Shown: positions 45,754-56,796 of the stretch, in pieces
Position numbering within the stretch: the stretch's first letter is position 1
How the letters are laid out: each line of letters starts with the position of its first letter
Assembly (NCBI RefSeq): GCF_000264905.1
Contig: NW_006763138.1
Span: 953,245 to 1,017,244 of the forward strand
Direction: 5' to 3'
Length of the DNA: 64,000 bases
From: Stereum hirsutum FP-91666 SS1
Lineage: Eukaryota; Basidiomycota; Agaricomycetes; Russulales; Stereaceae
Notes under the pieces: generated by a model
What the model was told of the DNA's origin: nothing
Seen by the model: the letters and a program-made list of their open reading frames with translations, nothing else
The model's database searches: none
Position numbers and translations under genes: made by a program

Positions 45754-47052
45754 TCAGTCAAAACCGATGCCTCCGGCTCCCCAATCATCATCCGACCGTC
45801 TCGGCGCGCCCGGGTCATCCAGCCACTCCTCTCCTACCCTTCGCAACAGATAGCAATAACAGCCAAACTCCTCCAACGAAGACATCAAGCTTCCCAAAAG
45901 CATCGCGTCCTTCAAACCGGTACGCAACAGCGTCGCGCTCCCCGGGTATTCACGACGTACGGGACCGAATCTCACTCTTTTACTCTTCTGAAGGTCCACG
46001 ACCATGAGACGCAGGTTCTGGGGAAGTGTGGCTGGTTTGGCGGTGAACAACTCGCGTTTCAGTGGCTCACGTGTGAAGGGAGCTTGAAGCAAAGCGGACC
46101 CCGGCTTGTCCTCTCGAACGTAGTCCTGTCCCACTCGAAGGTATCGAAGCGCTGGTGTCAAAGGAAGGACCTGATTGACCGTCCAAGGGATAGGCGATCC
46201 CCACGAGATGGGTACATCTGAAAGATCGAGGCTGACCAAGTTCCTTCCACAACCTCGCAAAGCATTCAGCTCGGACCTCTGGAGTTCATCGGTGATTGTG
46301 ATGTGTCGCTGACCCCTGAGATTTGTGGGACTATAATGTCTGAGACATAGATGTGTGAGGTTTTTCATTTGGCCAAGGAGCATCAGAGGGCGGGGATGAA
46401 GACTGGTTGCGAACATAGTGATTCTTTCCAATACGATCTGAGGGACCGTTGCGGATGCCTTGCCCTCAGGGCTAATCGTTCCATCATTGATCCACCGGGC
46501 ATGCCACTCGCGCAGCTGGGGATGGGACTGGAGAAACGCGAGAAAGTCGGGAGTGATATGAGCCCAACTTATGGCAGAGAAGGCGCGCAGCGAAGGGCTA
46601 GCGTAGAACAATGCTTTGTCGAGCTCGTCGTCGGGTCTCAAGATCCAAATCTTTAAGCGGGCGAGGTTGGGGAGAACGCTCAATAAAGATCCAAGACTCT
46701 CTAAGATAGAGCCCTTCGAGTTAAAGCGCCTTCTGTCCATGAAATGGTTCCCCAATTCGAGGGATTTGACAAGTGAGCCGAATACAGGGGGACAGTTGAC
46801 GACGGTGGCTCGGAAACGTTCGTAAGATGCATCAGACAGGACATACGTGTCTTGGACTTCTTCTTGACTTTGTGGTGGTTCGCCGGGGGTGCGTCCTCTG
46901 TAATGGATAGTTACGTGACGATAGAGAGCCGGTCTAGTAATGGTGAGGAAGTGTTTGGAGGTGAGACAGAGAGATGCGAGGGTCTCGGGTGTGCAGTGAC
47001 CGCAGATCAAACTTTGAAGTTCGACAGGAAGGTCAGGCAAGCTTTTCATCAT
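45754..47052 (-). CDS. F-box protein with leucine-rich C-terminal region
   Basis: Single-exon frame of 432 residues. The N-terminus is an F-box (LPDLPVELQSLICGHCTPET, LASLCLTSKHFLTITRPALY). Such F-boxes dock to Skp1 in SCF ubiquitin ligases. Leu-rich segments follow (SLGSLLSVLPNLARLKIWIL, NLVSLDLSDVPISWGSPIPW), consistent with irregular LRR repeats as substrate-binding region. The target is unknown. The gene is bracketed by two copies of a diverged direct repeat, suggesting it lies in a duplicated or inserted segment between GNAT and POB3. Confidence 0.82.
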   Translation of the reverse strand: MMKSLPDLPVELQSLICGHCTPETLASLCLTSKHFLTITRPALYRHVTIHYRGRTPGEPPQSQEEVQDTYVLSDASYERFRATVVNCPPVFGSLVKSLELGNHFMDRRRFNSKGSILESLGSLLSVLPNLARLKIWILRPDDELDKALFYASPSLRAFSAISWAHITPDFLAFLQSHPQLREWHARWINDGTISPEGKASATVPQIVLERITMFATSLHPRPLMLLGQMKNLTHLCLRHYSPTNLRGQRHITITDELQRSELNALRGCGRNLVSLDLSDVPISWGSPIPWTVNQVLPLTPALRYLRVGQDYVREDKPGSALLQAPFTREPLKRELFTAKPATLPQNLRLMVVDLQKSKRVRFGPVRREYPGSATLLRTGLKDAMLLGSLMSSLEEFGCYCYLLRRVGEEWLDDPGAPRRSDDDWGAGGIGFD

Positions 47053-47455
47053 GGCAGTTAGCGAGGAGTAAATCGCGAGAAAGGATGCTAGATGAACAGA
47101 GGTTTGTCAGTTCCAAAATTGGTGGGAAAAGGTGACAACACGAACGTCTCGTCCAATGGCCACTTGGACGTTACAAGGAAAGAGATGAATTGATGACACC
47201 TCGATTTGTTCTTTTGTTGGCATCTAAAGTTTAAACTCAGCTGATAAAGAAACACAGCCACACACCTGGCAGAAGTTCTGCCAGTACGATGGCGCTTCTC
47301 AGGAGGTGTTCAATGGAGACTACATAGAAAGCTGGCCAAGATGGCAAGACAAAAGATAATACATCGTAGATGGTCAAAGGTGACAAAAGGAGTACTTGAA
47401 CATAATGCGCAACAAAGAGAGGTGGATCAACATCGACAAGCCAGAAACACGCCAC
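47053..47455. other. Intergenic region containing repeat copy B
   Basis: 403 bp holding the F-box promoter and the POB3 3' UTR. Its right part (47193-47404) is the second copy of the direct repeat. Confidence 0.5.
47193..47404 (-). repeat. Direct repeat / gene fragment, copy B (5' of F-box gene)
   Basis: Partner of 45474-45690, about 1.7 kb away in the same orientation. Its minus-strand frame (VQVLLLSPLTIYDVLSFVLP, then FYVVSIEHLLRSAIVLAELL) is hydrophobic and open for about 70 codons to a TGA near 47237. No start or full domain is recognisable. Confidence 0.65.
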
Positions 47456-49872
47456 TCAACCGTCCGTCTTCAGCTTCTTCTTCTTTGGCTCCTCCTCCTC
47501 TCCGGCTCGCACCTTTGGCTTAGCTGCAGGCTTCGGCTTCGGTTTGGCTTTTGGCTTAGGCTTATCCTCGTCTACGTCCATCGCATCGTCCTCACCATCG
47601 CTGTCCTGCTTCTTGGCCTTCGGCTTAGGCTTGGGCTTCGCTGCAGCTTTCTTCGGTTTATCCTCCTCCTCATCGTCTTCGTCGTCGGAACCCTTCTTCT
47701 TCGCTGGGGCCTTCTTCTTGGTAGGCGCACCCTCCTTAGCCTTGCCTTTGCCTTTGCCCTTCGGCTTCGTAAGCTGACGGTCCCCGCTGGCATCGGAAGC
47801 GGTACCTCCGCCATCAGAGTCGGAGTCAGTGTCGGTGGGGGAACCTGCGTCAGTTGAAGAAGCCTCGAAGTCTTCATCTAATGGGAGTTACAGTCAGCAA
47901 AACCACGCACAGCATCATTTGAGGCAATATCGGCGAAGGCAAGACATAACACGTACCATCTTCACTGTCGCTATCGTCGTCCCCGGTCCTCCTCACGTTC
48001 GGCTGCTCCCTTTCATCGCTCGCCACACTCTGCATCTCCTCGTCCGAATCGTCGTCCGCACCAGCCATCAGTAGATCGCCGTCCGGCATCATCTCATTCT
48101 TCACCCTGACTTTCTTCTCCTTTAAGAACGCGTCCACGGGCTCGTGCTCCTCCTTGTTCAGTGACGTGAAGGTATACTCTGGGCCTGATTTGGTCACGAT
48201 CTTGAGATCGAAAGTTCGTGCGGCAGAGGCACCCAAGCCAGCGCCACCGACACGGGAGAAGACGGCTTGGTGGACGTCGGAGAGTTCGACAAGAACGGGT
48301 TGTTTGGAGACGAAGAATATGGATTTTTCCAGGAGGAAGAGGTCGCCTTGAACGGCTTTGAGGTTGGCTTTGATACCCGGGTGGCCCGTGCGACTAGTGA
48401 AAGGTGGAGAATATGTCAGTCGACCGTAAAAGATGGGAGTGTCAAAGAAATCACCTCTGGAAACTTCCTGTGCTAGTGATCTTCTTGCCTGAGAGAGCAC
48501 GAAATACACTTGAAACGACTTCGAAGGTGGGATCTTCATAATCCTTTTTGAGCCGGTCGTGCTTAGCAATCTCCTCGCTGAACGATAGTTAGCAAGCCGC
48601 ATTGAAAGGCACGAAGAGGATTATACTCACTCAGTCATGTTCAATTCAGCCGTGATCTCCTCTTCCCTACTGAACTGCATGACCAGGTATTGATACCGCG
48701 TCTGGCCTTGTCGGATGGGAGTAAGCAAGCTCAACTGTGATTCGAAGATATCAGTCTGGTTGTGATAGGAGTAGCGACTGAAAAGACGCACAATGAATAG
48801 CACGTGGAGATCATCCTTGGGCAACAAGAACAATTTCGAGATGCTAGTGTAGACGATTTTGTAGTCATATGTTTTTCCTCTGAGCCTGAGGAAGTCGGGG
48901 AACATGTCGACATCGTATCGCCCACGAGGAGTCAATACCAACACCTCTTCGAAGCTCAAGATCTTCTCTCCCGTCGCCAGCTCACTTCCAGCTTTCTCTT
49001 TGATGGCGTCATGGAACACCTGCGCCGCACTGACCTCCTCACCATCCTCGTCTTCAGCGTCACTCTTCTGCGAGCCCGCGTCGGACCCAGTACGCTGGCG
49101 GGTGCTGGTCGTGCCGGGTACAAAGAAACGAATCTCAACCATTTCATCGGGGGCACTTTTTGACGGTTTTTTGGACGATGAAGCTTCGCCGGCAGATGAG
49201 GCAAACTCGAGCGAGACTTCTGTGCGACCAGCAATGTTGGAGTTTGCTACATGCTGGAGTTGGAGCTCGAAGGCAGTCTTGTTCGAGACGAGGAAGGCAA
49301 GGTCTTCACCTACGAAGTGGCGCAAGTGGGTCACAAAGAGTCAGAAGACAGGCGCCCAGGCGAACTGCGTTGACAAGGGCATACCTCTGAAATCAGTGAT
49401 ACCCCAATTCCAACCCTTGAAGAGAACTTCCTGCTGCTCAAGAGTTACGCCGAAGTGCTGCTTCAGCAAACTCGCCACTTTGTCATGATCCTATCAATCA
49501 CGATAAACGAGCAGAATCATGTCAGCTACATCGCAGCCACGACAATTATCGCACGCACCTCACGTCCAAACCCATCAAACGTCTCTTTCCGCCTGTCTTT
49601 CAGGCCCACTCGCAGTTGAAAGCCGCGAGCGACGCGTAGCCATTGCGCCCATTTGATGTCTTTCGAGGCGATTGCGATGACAGCGTCTGACTCCTCAGCT
49701 CTCCACGCCATTCCGCTAGCCGCGACGCGGAATTCTGCCAAAATTTGAGGGGTACGCTAGTCAATCACTGGACGCTGATCTCGGCAAGAAACACAGCTAA
49801 GCAAAAGAATTGCGACGTACTGCCCACTAACGGTGAGAGCCCATGAAATATACGGTCAAATTGGGTCGTCAT
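47456..49872 (-). CDS. POB3: FACT histone chaperone subunit Pob3 (SSRP1)
   Basis: With Spt16, Pob3 forms FACT, which handles H2A-H2B during transcription and replication. The start is MTTQFDRIFHGLSPLVG; then FRVAASGMAWRAEESDAVI and FKGWNWGITDF of the N-terminal PH-like domain. The middle tandem PH domains follow (VEIRFFVPGTTSTR, KILSFEEVLVLTPRGRYDVD, FLRLRGKTYDYKIVY, TRYQYLVMQFSREEEI, then HPGIKANLKAVQGDLFLLEK and FDLKIVTKSGPEYTF). The C-terminus has acidic blocks alternating with a Lys/Pro/Ala-rich tail ending KKKKLKTDG. There is no HMG box, as is normal in fungi, where a separate Nhp6-type protein supplies it. About eight exons; the frame is intact. Confidence 0.95.
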
Positions 49873-50834
49873 GACAAGACGAAAGCAAAGACTGAGGGAC
49901 AATGACGAGGAGAGAGTTAGAGTGGACTGCAAGACGCGCCGAACATTTGAGGCGCCGGGACGCGTCGAGCGGAGCTTGATTTGATTTACCACGTCAGACG
50001 CCACTGTGGCACCAAATCCTTTCAACTTGTCTTCAACCAGCTTCAACCCCCCTCCCGGGTCCATATTCCGACGGGCTCGAGCTCACTCAAGACTCTACTC
50101 AAGACCTACTTGACTGCACTTTGGACCGTCGATAATCCGTCCTTAGAAGTACTGGCAGCTTGCATGAAGTACTTGGCCAGGCTTGGAGCCTGAGACCTCA
50201 ATTTTCGAGAGTCAGGCCTCACGAATAGTCCGCTTGGATAATGTGCGCTTATTCCGAGCGCATATCTTTTTTGTTATATATGCTTGTGTACTCAAGAGGA
50301 TAGTACAAGTAACAGTCGGCTCGAATGCTGTGCTTTGTCTATCATCTCACAGTTGTCAGGTAAGCTCGCCCCATTGACTGATATCTCTCACTCGTTTGTG
50401 TGGACAATTACTAAATGTTACTTGGGAGGCGCTACAAGATACTAGATTCGACTCTAGCCGTACCGTATCGTCTCTCACGGACTAGCCCGCCCATCAGTAT
50501 GACGGCGCTGGCAGTGCCGTCTGCCTCTCGCAGTATGCATACGGACCAAAATCGCTTTTGCAGCGAGCTATCACAAAGCATCTTTCTAGTCAGATTTTTT
50601 GCTACTGCGAGTGCCTTCCTTTTTCATACCCAGCGAACGCTCCCTAGAGTCAATGCCTGTGAGCCATGATTCACATTGTCATGTGCGTTGTAGCTCAAGC
50701 TTTAGACCGTCCCCAGAGTGACTCACTTATCCTCATTGGATGGAATGATATGGGAACTCAGGTACGCAGCATGCCAATCGAGACTTTCTGAAATTTAACC
50801 GTGCTGTTTATCACTTTCTCGCTTTCCACTTCCA
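49873..50834. promoter_or_regulatory. Divergent intergenic region, POB3 / second CHAT gene
   Basis: 962 bp between divergent start codons. A small plus-strand frame (50415-50669) shows no domain. No specific site identified. Confidence 0.4.
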
Positions 50835-53402
50835 ATGCTTTCTGCACTCGAATCTTCCTCGCCGCGGAAACAGGACTGCATTTGCGGCCCAACTCAAAGG
50901 ATTGCGCTAGAGACTCCCGCAAACAACCTGGACATATGGGGAAAGCGCTTCAAGTACGACCAGTTCAACCAGATCGATATTCCCTATTATCGAGCACTTC
51001 TGGCCTCTTTCGACATATCTTCTGCTCAACATTATCCTCGCCACGTTTACCTCAGTTTCCTTGCATATGCCCTACAATTCCACTTCGAGGAGCTTGGTCA
51101 GATCAACGACCTTTCCGAGGCCATCGTATACCATCGGGAGGTCCTGTCATCACTGCCTTCCAATCATCCGGCTGTGCTCCCGACTTTGAAGGGTCTTTCG
51201 GTGGCCTTGCATCAACGGTTTCGACTTCTCGGCATAAGAAAGGATTTCGAGGAAGCCATCACATACCAGCTTAAAAATTCTACTCCGGATCGGTCGTGTC
51301 GCTGTGGGCGACCCATGTCTCACAAACCACTTCACCGTCACGGATCAGCGATGAATCTCACAGTCATACCTTCCAACCGTCGAATCAAACGTTTGTCTCT
51401 CACAGACAGCCCGTGCTGCCCAGAATCCCACCAAGGATACATCCCGCTCTTATCGCAAGATGAGCATCACCGACTCGACGATGTCATCGCGTCTCTTCGC
51501 CAGGATCTGGAACGTCTTCCTGGGAACATAGACCGCTCACCCCCCGTCAACGAACTCGGGTTCATTCTCAGAACCCGGTTCGAGAAGACTGGCCGCGTAG
51601 ATGATCTTGACGAGTCCGTTGCTTGCCATCAAGAGGCCCTGTTCCTCCGACCGGTAGGTGACGCAAGGCGTTCGATGACGCTCGTCGACCTTGCACAGGC
51701 GGTGGCCGTCCGCTTCGAACTGCACAAGGAAACGGAAGATCTTCACACATCCCTTCACTTTTTCGAGGAAGCCGTCTACGACTTGTTTGGTTCTCCGAAA
51801 GTGGCTTTCCGAGCCGCGCAAGACTGGGCATCCTATGCACACCGGTACCGTCATCCGAGTGCATTGACTGCCTATCTGAAGGCTCTCATCCTTCTTGATC
51901 GGTGCTCAATCATGTATCCGACATTGGATTTGCAGCAGAAGTCGATCAGCCCACACAACTTGTCCTCCTTGGCTGTGGACGCTGCATCTGCCGCTATCGG
52001 AGACGGGGATCTCAGAAAGGCAGTCGAGTTTTTAGAGCAAGGAAGGGCCTTACTCTGGTCAAGGATGCGAGGATACAGACATCCAATCGAACGTCTCCGC
52101 CCAGTGCATCGTGCACTTGCAGATCGCTTCGAAAACATATGCCGCGAGCTCGAGATTATTGCGACCTCCTTTGAGCGACCAGAGGTTGATGTGCCGGTCA
52201 GGGGTCATCGAGTGTCTATGGGTCGAGACAATTCCTTCGAGTTTGTGTGTACTCGCTATCGCGAGCTGTTAGGAGTATTCGACGCCGTCATTGGCGAAAT
52301 ACGACACATCGATGGTTATTCGGATTTCATGCGCCCCAAGTCTTTTAGTCGTCTCCAACAAGCCGCTGTCGAGGGACCCGTCGTCATTCTCAACCTCTCT
52401 GTACATCGGTCCGACGCCCTCATCCTTCCCGACGCGAATTCAGAGCCAGTCGTAGTGCCTCTCTCGTCATCTCCAAAATTTCCTCGTTATATTAGCCAAT
52501 TATCATCCCTCTTGTACACTCTGACGACGAAAAGGTCCGACGAAGCGCGCGCAGAGGGAGTCAAATCTATTCTCAAACGACTTTGGGCACTCGTCGTACA
52601 ACCTATTGCCACACGACTCTCAGATCTAGGCGTCCCACGAGGGGCCCGTATATGGTGGTGTCCCACTGGAGCATTATGTTCCCTTCCTGTCCATGCAGCT
52701 CAGCCCTTCGATAATGAAAGGACAGGACTCCACGACCTTTACACATCTTCTTATACACCGACTCTGTCATCGCTAATCACGTCCAGAACCTCACTTCGGT
52801 CGTCGCGCTCTGATGCTCCGTGCCTCCTCGCCGTGGGACAAGTCGACGATTCCCTCCCTCGTGTTCAAGAGGAGCTGAAGGCAGTCCAAACTTCAGCAGC
52901 ATTCGTCCGTCAACGGATAGGCAAGGATGCCACTGCCGACAACGTCGCTTTAGCTCTCCGTGACTACCCATGGCTTCACCTAGCCTGCCACGGCCATCTC
53001 GATCCCCAGTCCTTCGCCTCTTCCTTCAAACTTCATGACAGCACGCGCCTCCGAGTCATCGACATCATCAAGGCTCGCCTCCCCAATGCCGAGTTCGCTT
53101 TTCTGTCTGCTTGCCACAGCGCGGCGGTAGATAGCAGAGGTAGTCCAGACGAAGTGCTTCATCTCGCAGCTGCGATGCAGTTCAGTGGCTTCAAGAGTGT
53201 TGTTGGGACGCTCTGGGGTATGGCTGACGACGATGGTCCAAGACTGGCTGAAGCGTTCTATGGTTATTTGTTCCGCTATGGCGATCCGAGTAAGGTTGAT
53301 TTCAGAGATTCTGCGACGGCCCTTCGCGTGGCGACAAAGGCGCTCCGGAGGGCCAAGGTCCCTATCGATAGATGGGTCAATTTTGTACATATTGGAGCGT
53401 AA
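50835..53402 (+). CDS. TPR-CHAT protein, second copy
   Basis: Single intronless frame of 855 residues from a good ATG. The N-terminal ~430 residues are TPR-like helical repeats (LSEAIVYHREVLSSLPSNHP, LDESVACHQEALFLRPVGDA). The linker KAVEFLEQGRALLWSRMRGY is the usual helix before CHAT domains. The CHAT domain follows, with His about 719 (LHLACHG) and Cys about 760 (FLSACHSA), and the family end RWVNFVHIGA. His and Cys are 41 residues apart and the Cys is 95 residues from the end, exactly as in the copy at 15792-18902. The repeat arrays differ in length and sequence. A role as a protease in self/non-self or damage response is inference from bacterial relatives. Confidence 0.88.
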   Translation: MLSALESSSPRKQDCICGPTQRIALETPANNLDIWGKRFKYDQFNQIDIPYYRALLASFDISSAQHYPRHVYLSFLAYALQFHFEELGQINDLSEAIVYHREVLSSLPSNHPAVLPTLKGLSVALHQRFRLLGIRKDFEEAITYQLKNSTPDRSCRCGRPMSHKPLHRHGSAMNLTVIPSNRRIKRLSLTDSPCCPESHQGYIPLLSQDEHHRLDDVIASLRQDLERLPGNIDRSPPVNELGFILRTRFEKTGRVDDLDESVACHQEALFLRPVGDARRSMTLVDLAQAVAVRFELHKETEDLHTSLHFFEEAVYDLFGSPKVAFRAAQDWASYAHRYRHPSALTAYLKALILLDRCSIMYPTLDLQQKSISPHNLSSLAVDAASAAIGDGDLRKAVEFLEQGRALLWSRMRGYRHPIERLRPVHRALADRFENICRELEIIATSFERPEVDVPVRGHRVSMGRDNSFEFVCTRYRELLGVFDAVIGEIRHIDGYSDFMRPKSFSRLQQAAVEGPVVILNLSVHRSDALILPDANSEPVVVPLSSSPKFPRYISQLSSLLYTLTTKRSDEARAEGVKSILKRLWALVVQPIATRLSDLGVPRGARIWWCPTGALCSLPVHAAQPFDNERTGLHDLYTSSYTPTLSSLITSRTSLRSSRSDAPCLLAVGQVDDSLPRVQEELKAVQTSAAFVRQRIGKDATADNVALALRDYPWLHLACHGHLDPQSFASSFKLHDSTRLRVIDIIKARLPNAEFAFLSACHSAAVDSRGSPDEVLHLAAAMQFSGFKSVVGTLWGMADDDGPRLAEAFYGYLFRYGDPSKVDFRDSATALRVATKALRRAKVPIDRWVNFVHIGA

Positions 53403-53969
53403 TTGTGTGTGTATCATGATTTTGGCATGTAACTTCGAGGGCTTTTTTTCTGCGTGACTGTTTTCACGGCTTGTCGTAGAATTATTACCACTCGACTGCA
53501 CGTCAGAACCTAGTCAAGATCCAGCAGTCACCTGAATAGTCTTCGGGTATCACAAACGCGATCCACCAGGGGCTTTGTTCCGTCGCGCTGTCGTCACAAT
53601 CGACTACTTATGTAGAGCGACATCTGAAATGGGATTGTGCGCTACCCGGCCACAAGAACAAGTAACAAGCAAATACCGACTAGGACCTATATAGTTCCGT
53701 TCTATTCGTCACATATCACCCTTCCAAATACAAAAAACGCCGGTGTATTATTCTCTTAAAAAACATCGTGACCGTTGGTATGGTAGATATCTGACAGTTT
53801 GATGGTGGGGGCGGGAGCGTACAACAATTGAGTAGCATACGGGACAGTCGAAGCACGTCGTGATTGGAAGTATCTGTGGGGAAGACTACCGTCAACATGA
53901 TTCAACCGGGTCAGATGAGACCGAGTCTGTACTTACCTTCGAGATTCGTTAGCATCCATTCCTACTAGG
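53403..53969. other. Convergent intergenic region
   Basis: 567 bp between the CHAT (+) and F-box (-) 3' ends. Nothing else recognised. Confidence 0.5.
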
Positions 53970-55964
53970 TCAAAGTTCGCAAACAAGATGTTTCGCAATG
54001 CCCTCAAACAATGGGACGTGTTCCTCGGGGAGCAGACCTCCGCTCCACTCAAGGGTCTGAATATCTCGAGTTTCTGCTAGGCGACGAAGTCCGCTTGCGA
54101 GTTCCTGGAGGAGGTCCCGAACCCTGGCCTCCTCGCCTGGCCATCCGGCATGGGCGGCTCTGTCTTGGACAAGGAGCTCCCGCGAGAGAGTCGAAGCGAA
54201 ATGGATGCTGGCCAGATGGGGAAGGAGAACGGGGTTGGAAGCTGTCGCCGATATCATATCTGGACAATGAAGAGTGTCGGTGAAAAATAATCTCTTTGCC
54301 TGTCCAAAGTGACTCAAGACTTCGGTAAGGACAGGTTCATCAATACTGATTTCAGTACTGCCCAAGTTCCGTGAATGTTTATCAGGGTTATCCCAATGTA
54401 GATCGTGTATCTGATCGAAGGGTATGATCGAGGAGACCGCTCGGAAGATTTCGAGTAGTTTCTGGGCTTGGTGTGTTGCGGCGGGATCTGGCGCTTGGGG
54501 CAGCATTCCTAGCTCGTCTAGAGGTGGAGAAGGAAGCCAAAACTCAAGCGCAATACGTGGCCGGCCAAGGTCTTCCATGGCAGAACTATGGGCAGGGAGG
54601 GTATGGTCCCAGCATCGAAGCTGCAAGGTGCAGTCATAGCTGTTGACGAGTGTGATCTCAGAAGTCCTCAGTGGTGAGAGGGGGAGGGTCGGATGCAGGA
54701 GCCTTGCGATGTTCCCTGAGAGTCCAGCGTCAACGTCGTCCTCGCGAAGGAACGCCGTATACCGTACGGTGGCATTACGAGGAATGATGAGGTGCGCCGT
54801 AAGCGAAGAAATCTCTATCAGAACCCCAGACAAATACAAGGACGAGAGTCTCGGGAGCTGCACTAGAGAGTGGTCATGTTCGTGATGGACGAGATACGGC
54901 GAGTCCTTGAGTGGAGATTCGATACGGAGTGACGGGAAGGTGATGGACAGATTCTCGAGTTGTTGCATTTCTTGCAGTGCATTTAGTACGGCTTGAAGAG
55001 GAATTCTTGAGTCCATATCGGCACCATTCATATAATGCACATCCAATGTCAAACTGACAAGCTGATGAAGAATCGGTGACGTCCACAGAGCCGAGTCGTA
55101 CGAGAAAATGCCGGCCAAGCTCAAGTGTTTCAAGGCCGGTGCACATCTGCCCAGCAGTTCAGAGGGAATGTGCATTACACCGGGACAAGAAGGGTGGTGA
55201 GATCCAAGTATCTCAAGGGTCTCAAGATTAGGCGCTGGCCGCACCAACACCTCATCCCAGAGCGTTGCTACCGATGCGTCCTCGCATGGGGGGGCCAAGT
55301 ATAGCCATTTCGGTTGGATTTCATGGAATAGGCGGGAAGCCAGGAAGTTCATGCCGATGTTAGGACTATCTTTGGGCAGTAACAATCCGCGATACATGCG
55401 ACGGACGGAATGTTGTTGGGGCTCCATGATGATGAGAGGCGTGCCCCTGGAGCGTATAAGCATCTCGTGCATCCATGATGTGTTCCCGATCCACAGAATG
55501 GTCCATAGAGCAGAGTGTTCGAGTGCGACATCGCGCCATCGTTGACAGACATGAGATGCAGTAATGAGGGTCCGCGTTCCAGAGGTGATCGCTCTTTCGT
55601 CACGGCGGCGATGCAGTGTGTCAAGAGGTTGGGGCTCGAGCACCGGGAGAAGGAAGCGAAATATGTACCCAAGAATTTCGGATGGAAATTGGTTGATGGA
55701 GAGCAGTGCATTTCGGCGTGCACCGATCTCTTGTATGTAGGCCTGCGCGAAGGCGAGCTCGTCATCGCAGGCTTTGATCTTGAGTCGGACGTCGCCTTCG
55801 ACGTCTTCGACGTCTTCGAGAGTTTCGGGGATTCTTGATTTTTTAAGTTGGTCCCAGAATGCTCCGCTGTCAAGATGGGGATCAGGGAATGAGTTCAGGT
55901 AATCATACGGCAAGGTTACAGATGCAAAATATTACCGTGACATGGGGATCGACAGTTCCGCCAT
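53970..55964 (-). CDS. F-box protein, basidiomycete-expanded type
   Basis: The long frame lacks an ATG near its 5' end (it opens on TTG). I therefore propose a short first exon 55964-55936 (MAELSIPMSR), a 69-nt intron, and exon 2 from 55866. Together they give 1926 nt, 641 residues. A coiled-coil-like N-terminus (LAFAQAYIQEIGARRNALLS) precedes the F-box (INQFPSEILGYIFRFLLPV ... TASHVCQRWRDVALEHSALW). This is the standard layout of the very large mushroom F-box family. The rest is Leu-rich with LRR-like spacing and should bind substrates for SCF ubiquitination. Target unknown. Confidence 0.82.
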
Positions 55965-56796
55965 CAAGTATTATGGACTGAAGTGGAACTGGCAACGTTT
56001 GGGGAGGAGAGGTCAGTGGTGGGTTGAAAGGTATTGACAATAATACATACAATATAGAGCAAAGAATATCTGACAAGTAGAGTGGAGAGATGCTGAAGAA
56101 CGTCGTGGACGAGGTTGGGCAAGAGGTTGGGACAAGGTCAAGGGCCGTTGCGAGTTGCCTTTTGTTCCCCGTCGGTGTCCCGGGGGATGCCGAGCGGAGC
56201 TTCGTTTCGGAGCGCCTTGGCCCTTGTGCCAACTTGTGGCGCCGAATTATTTTCTCGTTTACTTACATAAAAACATGCTGGACGAGGTCAACTGTTTATT
56301 CACGGTTGTCTTCAGGCCGTGCGGGTTAGTTGATGCCTACTCTGATCTGTTCCTTGAGTCAAGGATGTACCCTGCGCAGAACTCTCATGCAAAGAATGAT
56401 TTGCTTTTTTCCTGTCCATGCACCCAGCACAAAGAAAAAAGAATACTAAATACAACTGGTATGGATGTTGTGCAACAAGATTATTTGAACACCCCATGTA
56501 GATAGATAAAAAAAGTCACACACACATTGTAAGTATTCTGTACTTGAGAAGACACGGCAACACCAGGCGAACAGAGATAGTCGAGACGGAGACACGGAGA
56601 CAATCGGGAGGATAAAAGGGGGGAGAGGTGGGTAAAGATGGCAGGCAGCCCAGAATCGTTGTGACAAGCGCAGAGAATGAGATGAGCCAGAGAAAAAGAT
56701 GAGAAAGAGGAGGAAGGTGAGAATGAACCAGAACACAGAAACAAACAGCACATATGTGTATACAGTACGCGTACGAGCGTCCAAAGAACTACAAAC
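55965..56796. other. Intergenic region, F-box promoter and PP2C 3' UTR
   Basis: 832 bp between two minus-strand genes. Short frames here have no recognisable domain. Confidence 0.5.

Noticed and set aside
47396..47857. Plus-strand Leu-rich frames resembling membrane proteins
   Set aside because: Antisense reading of the Lys/Pro/Glu-rich Pob3 tail.
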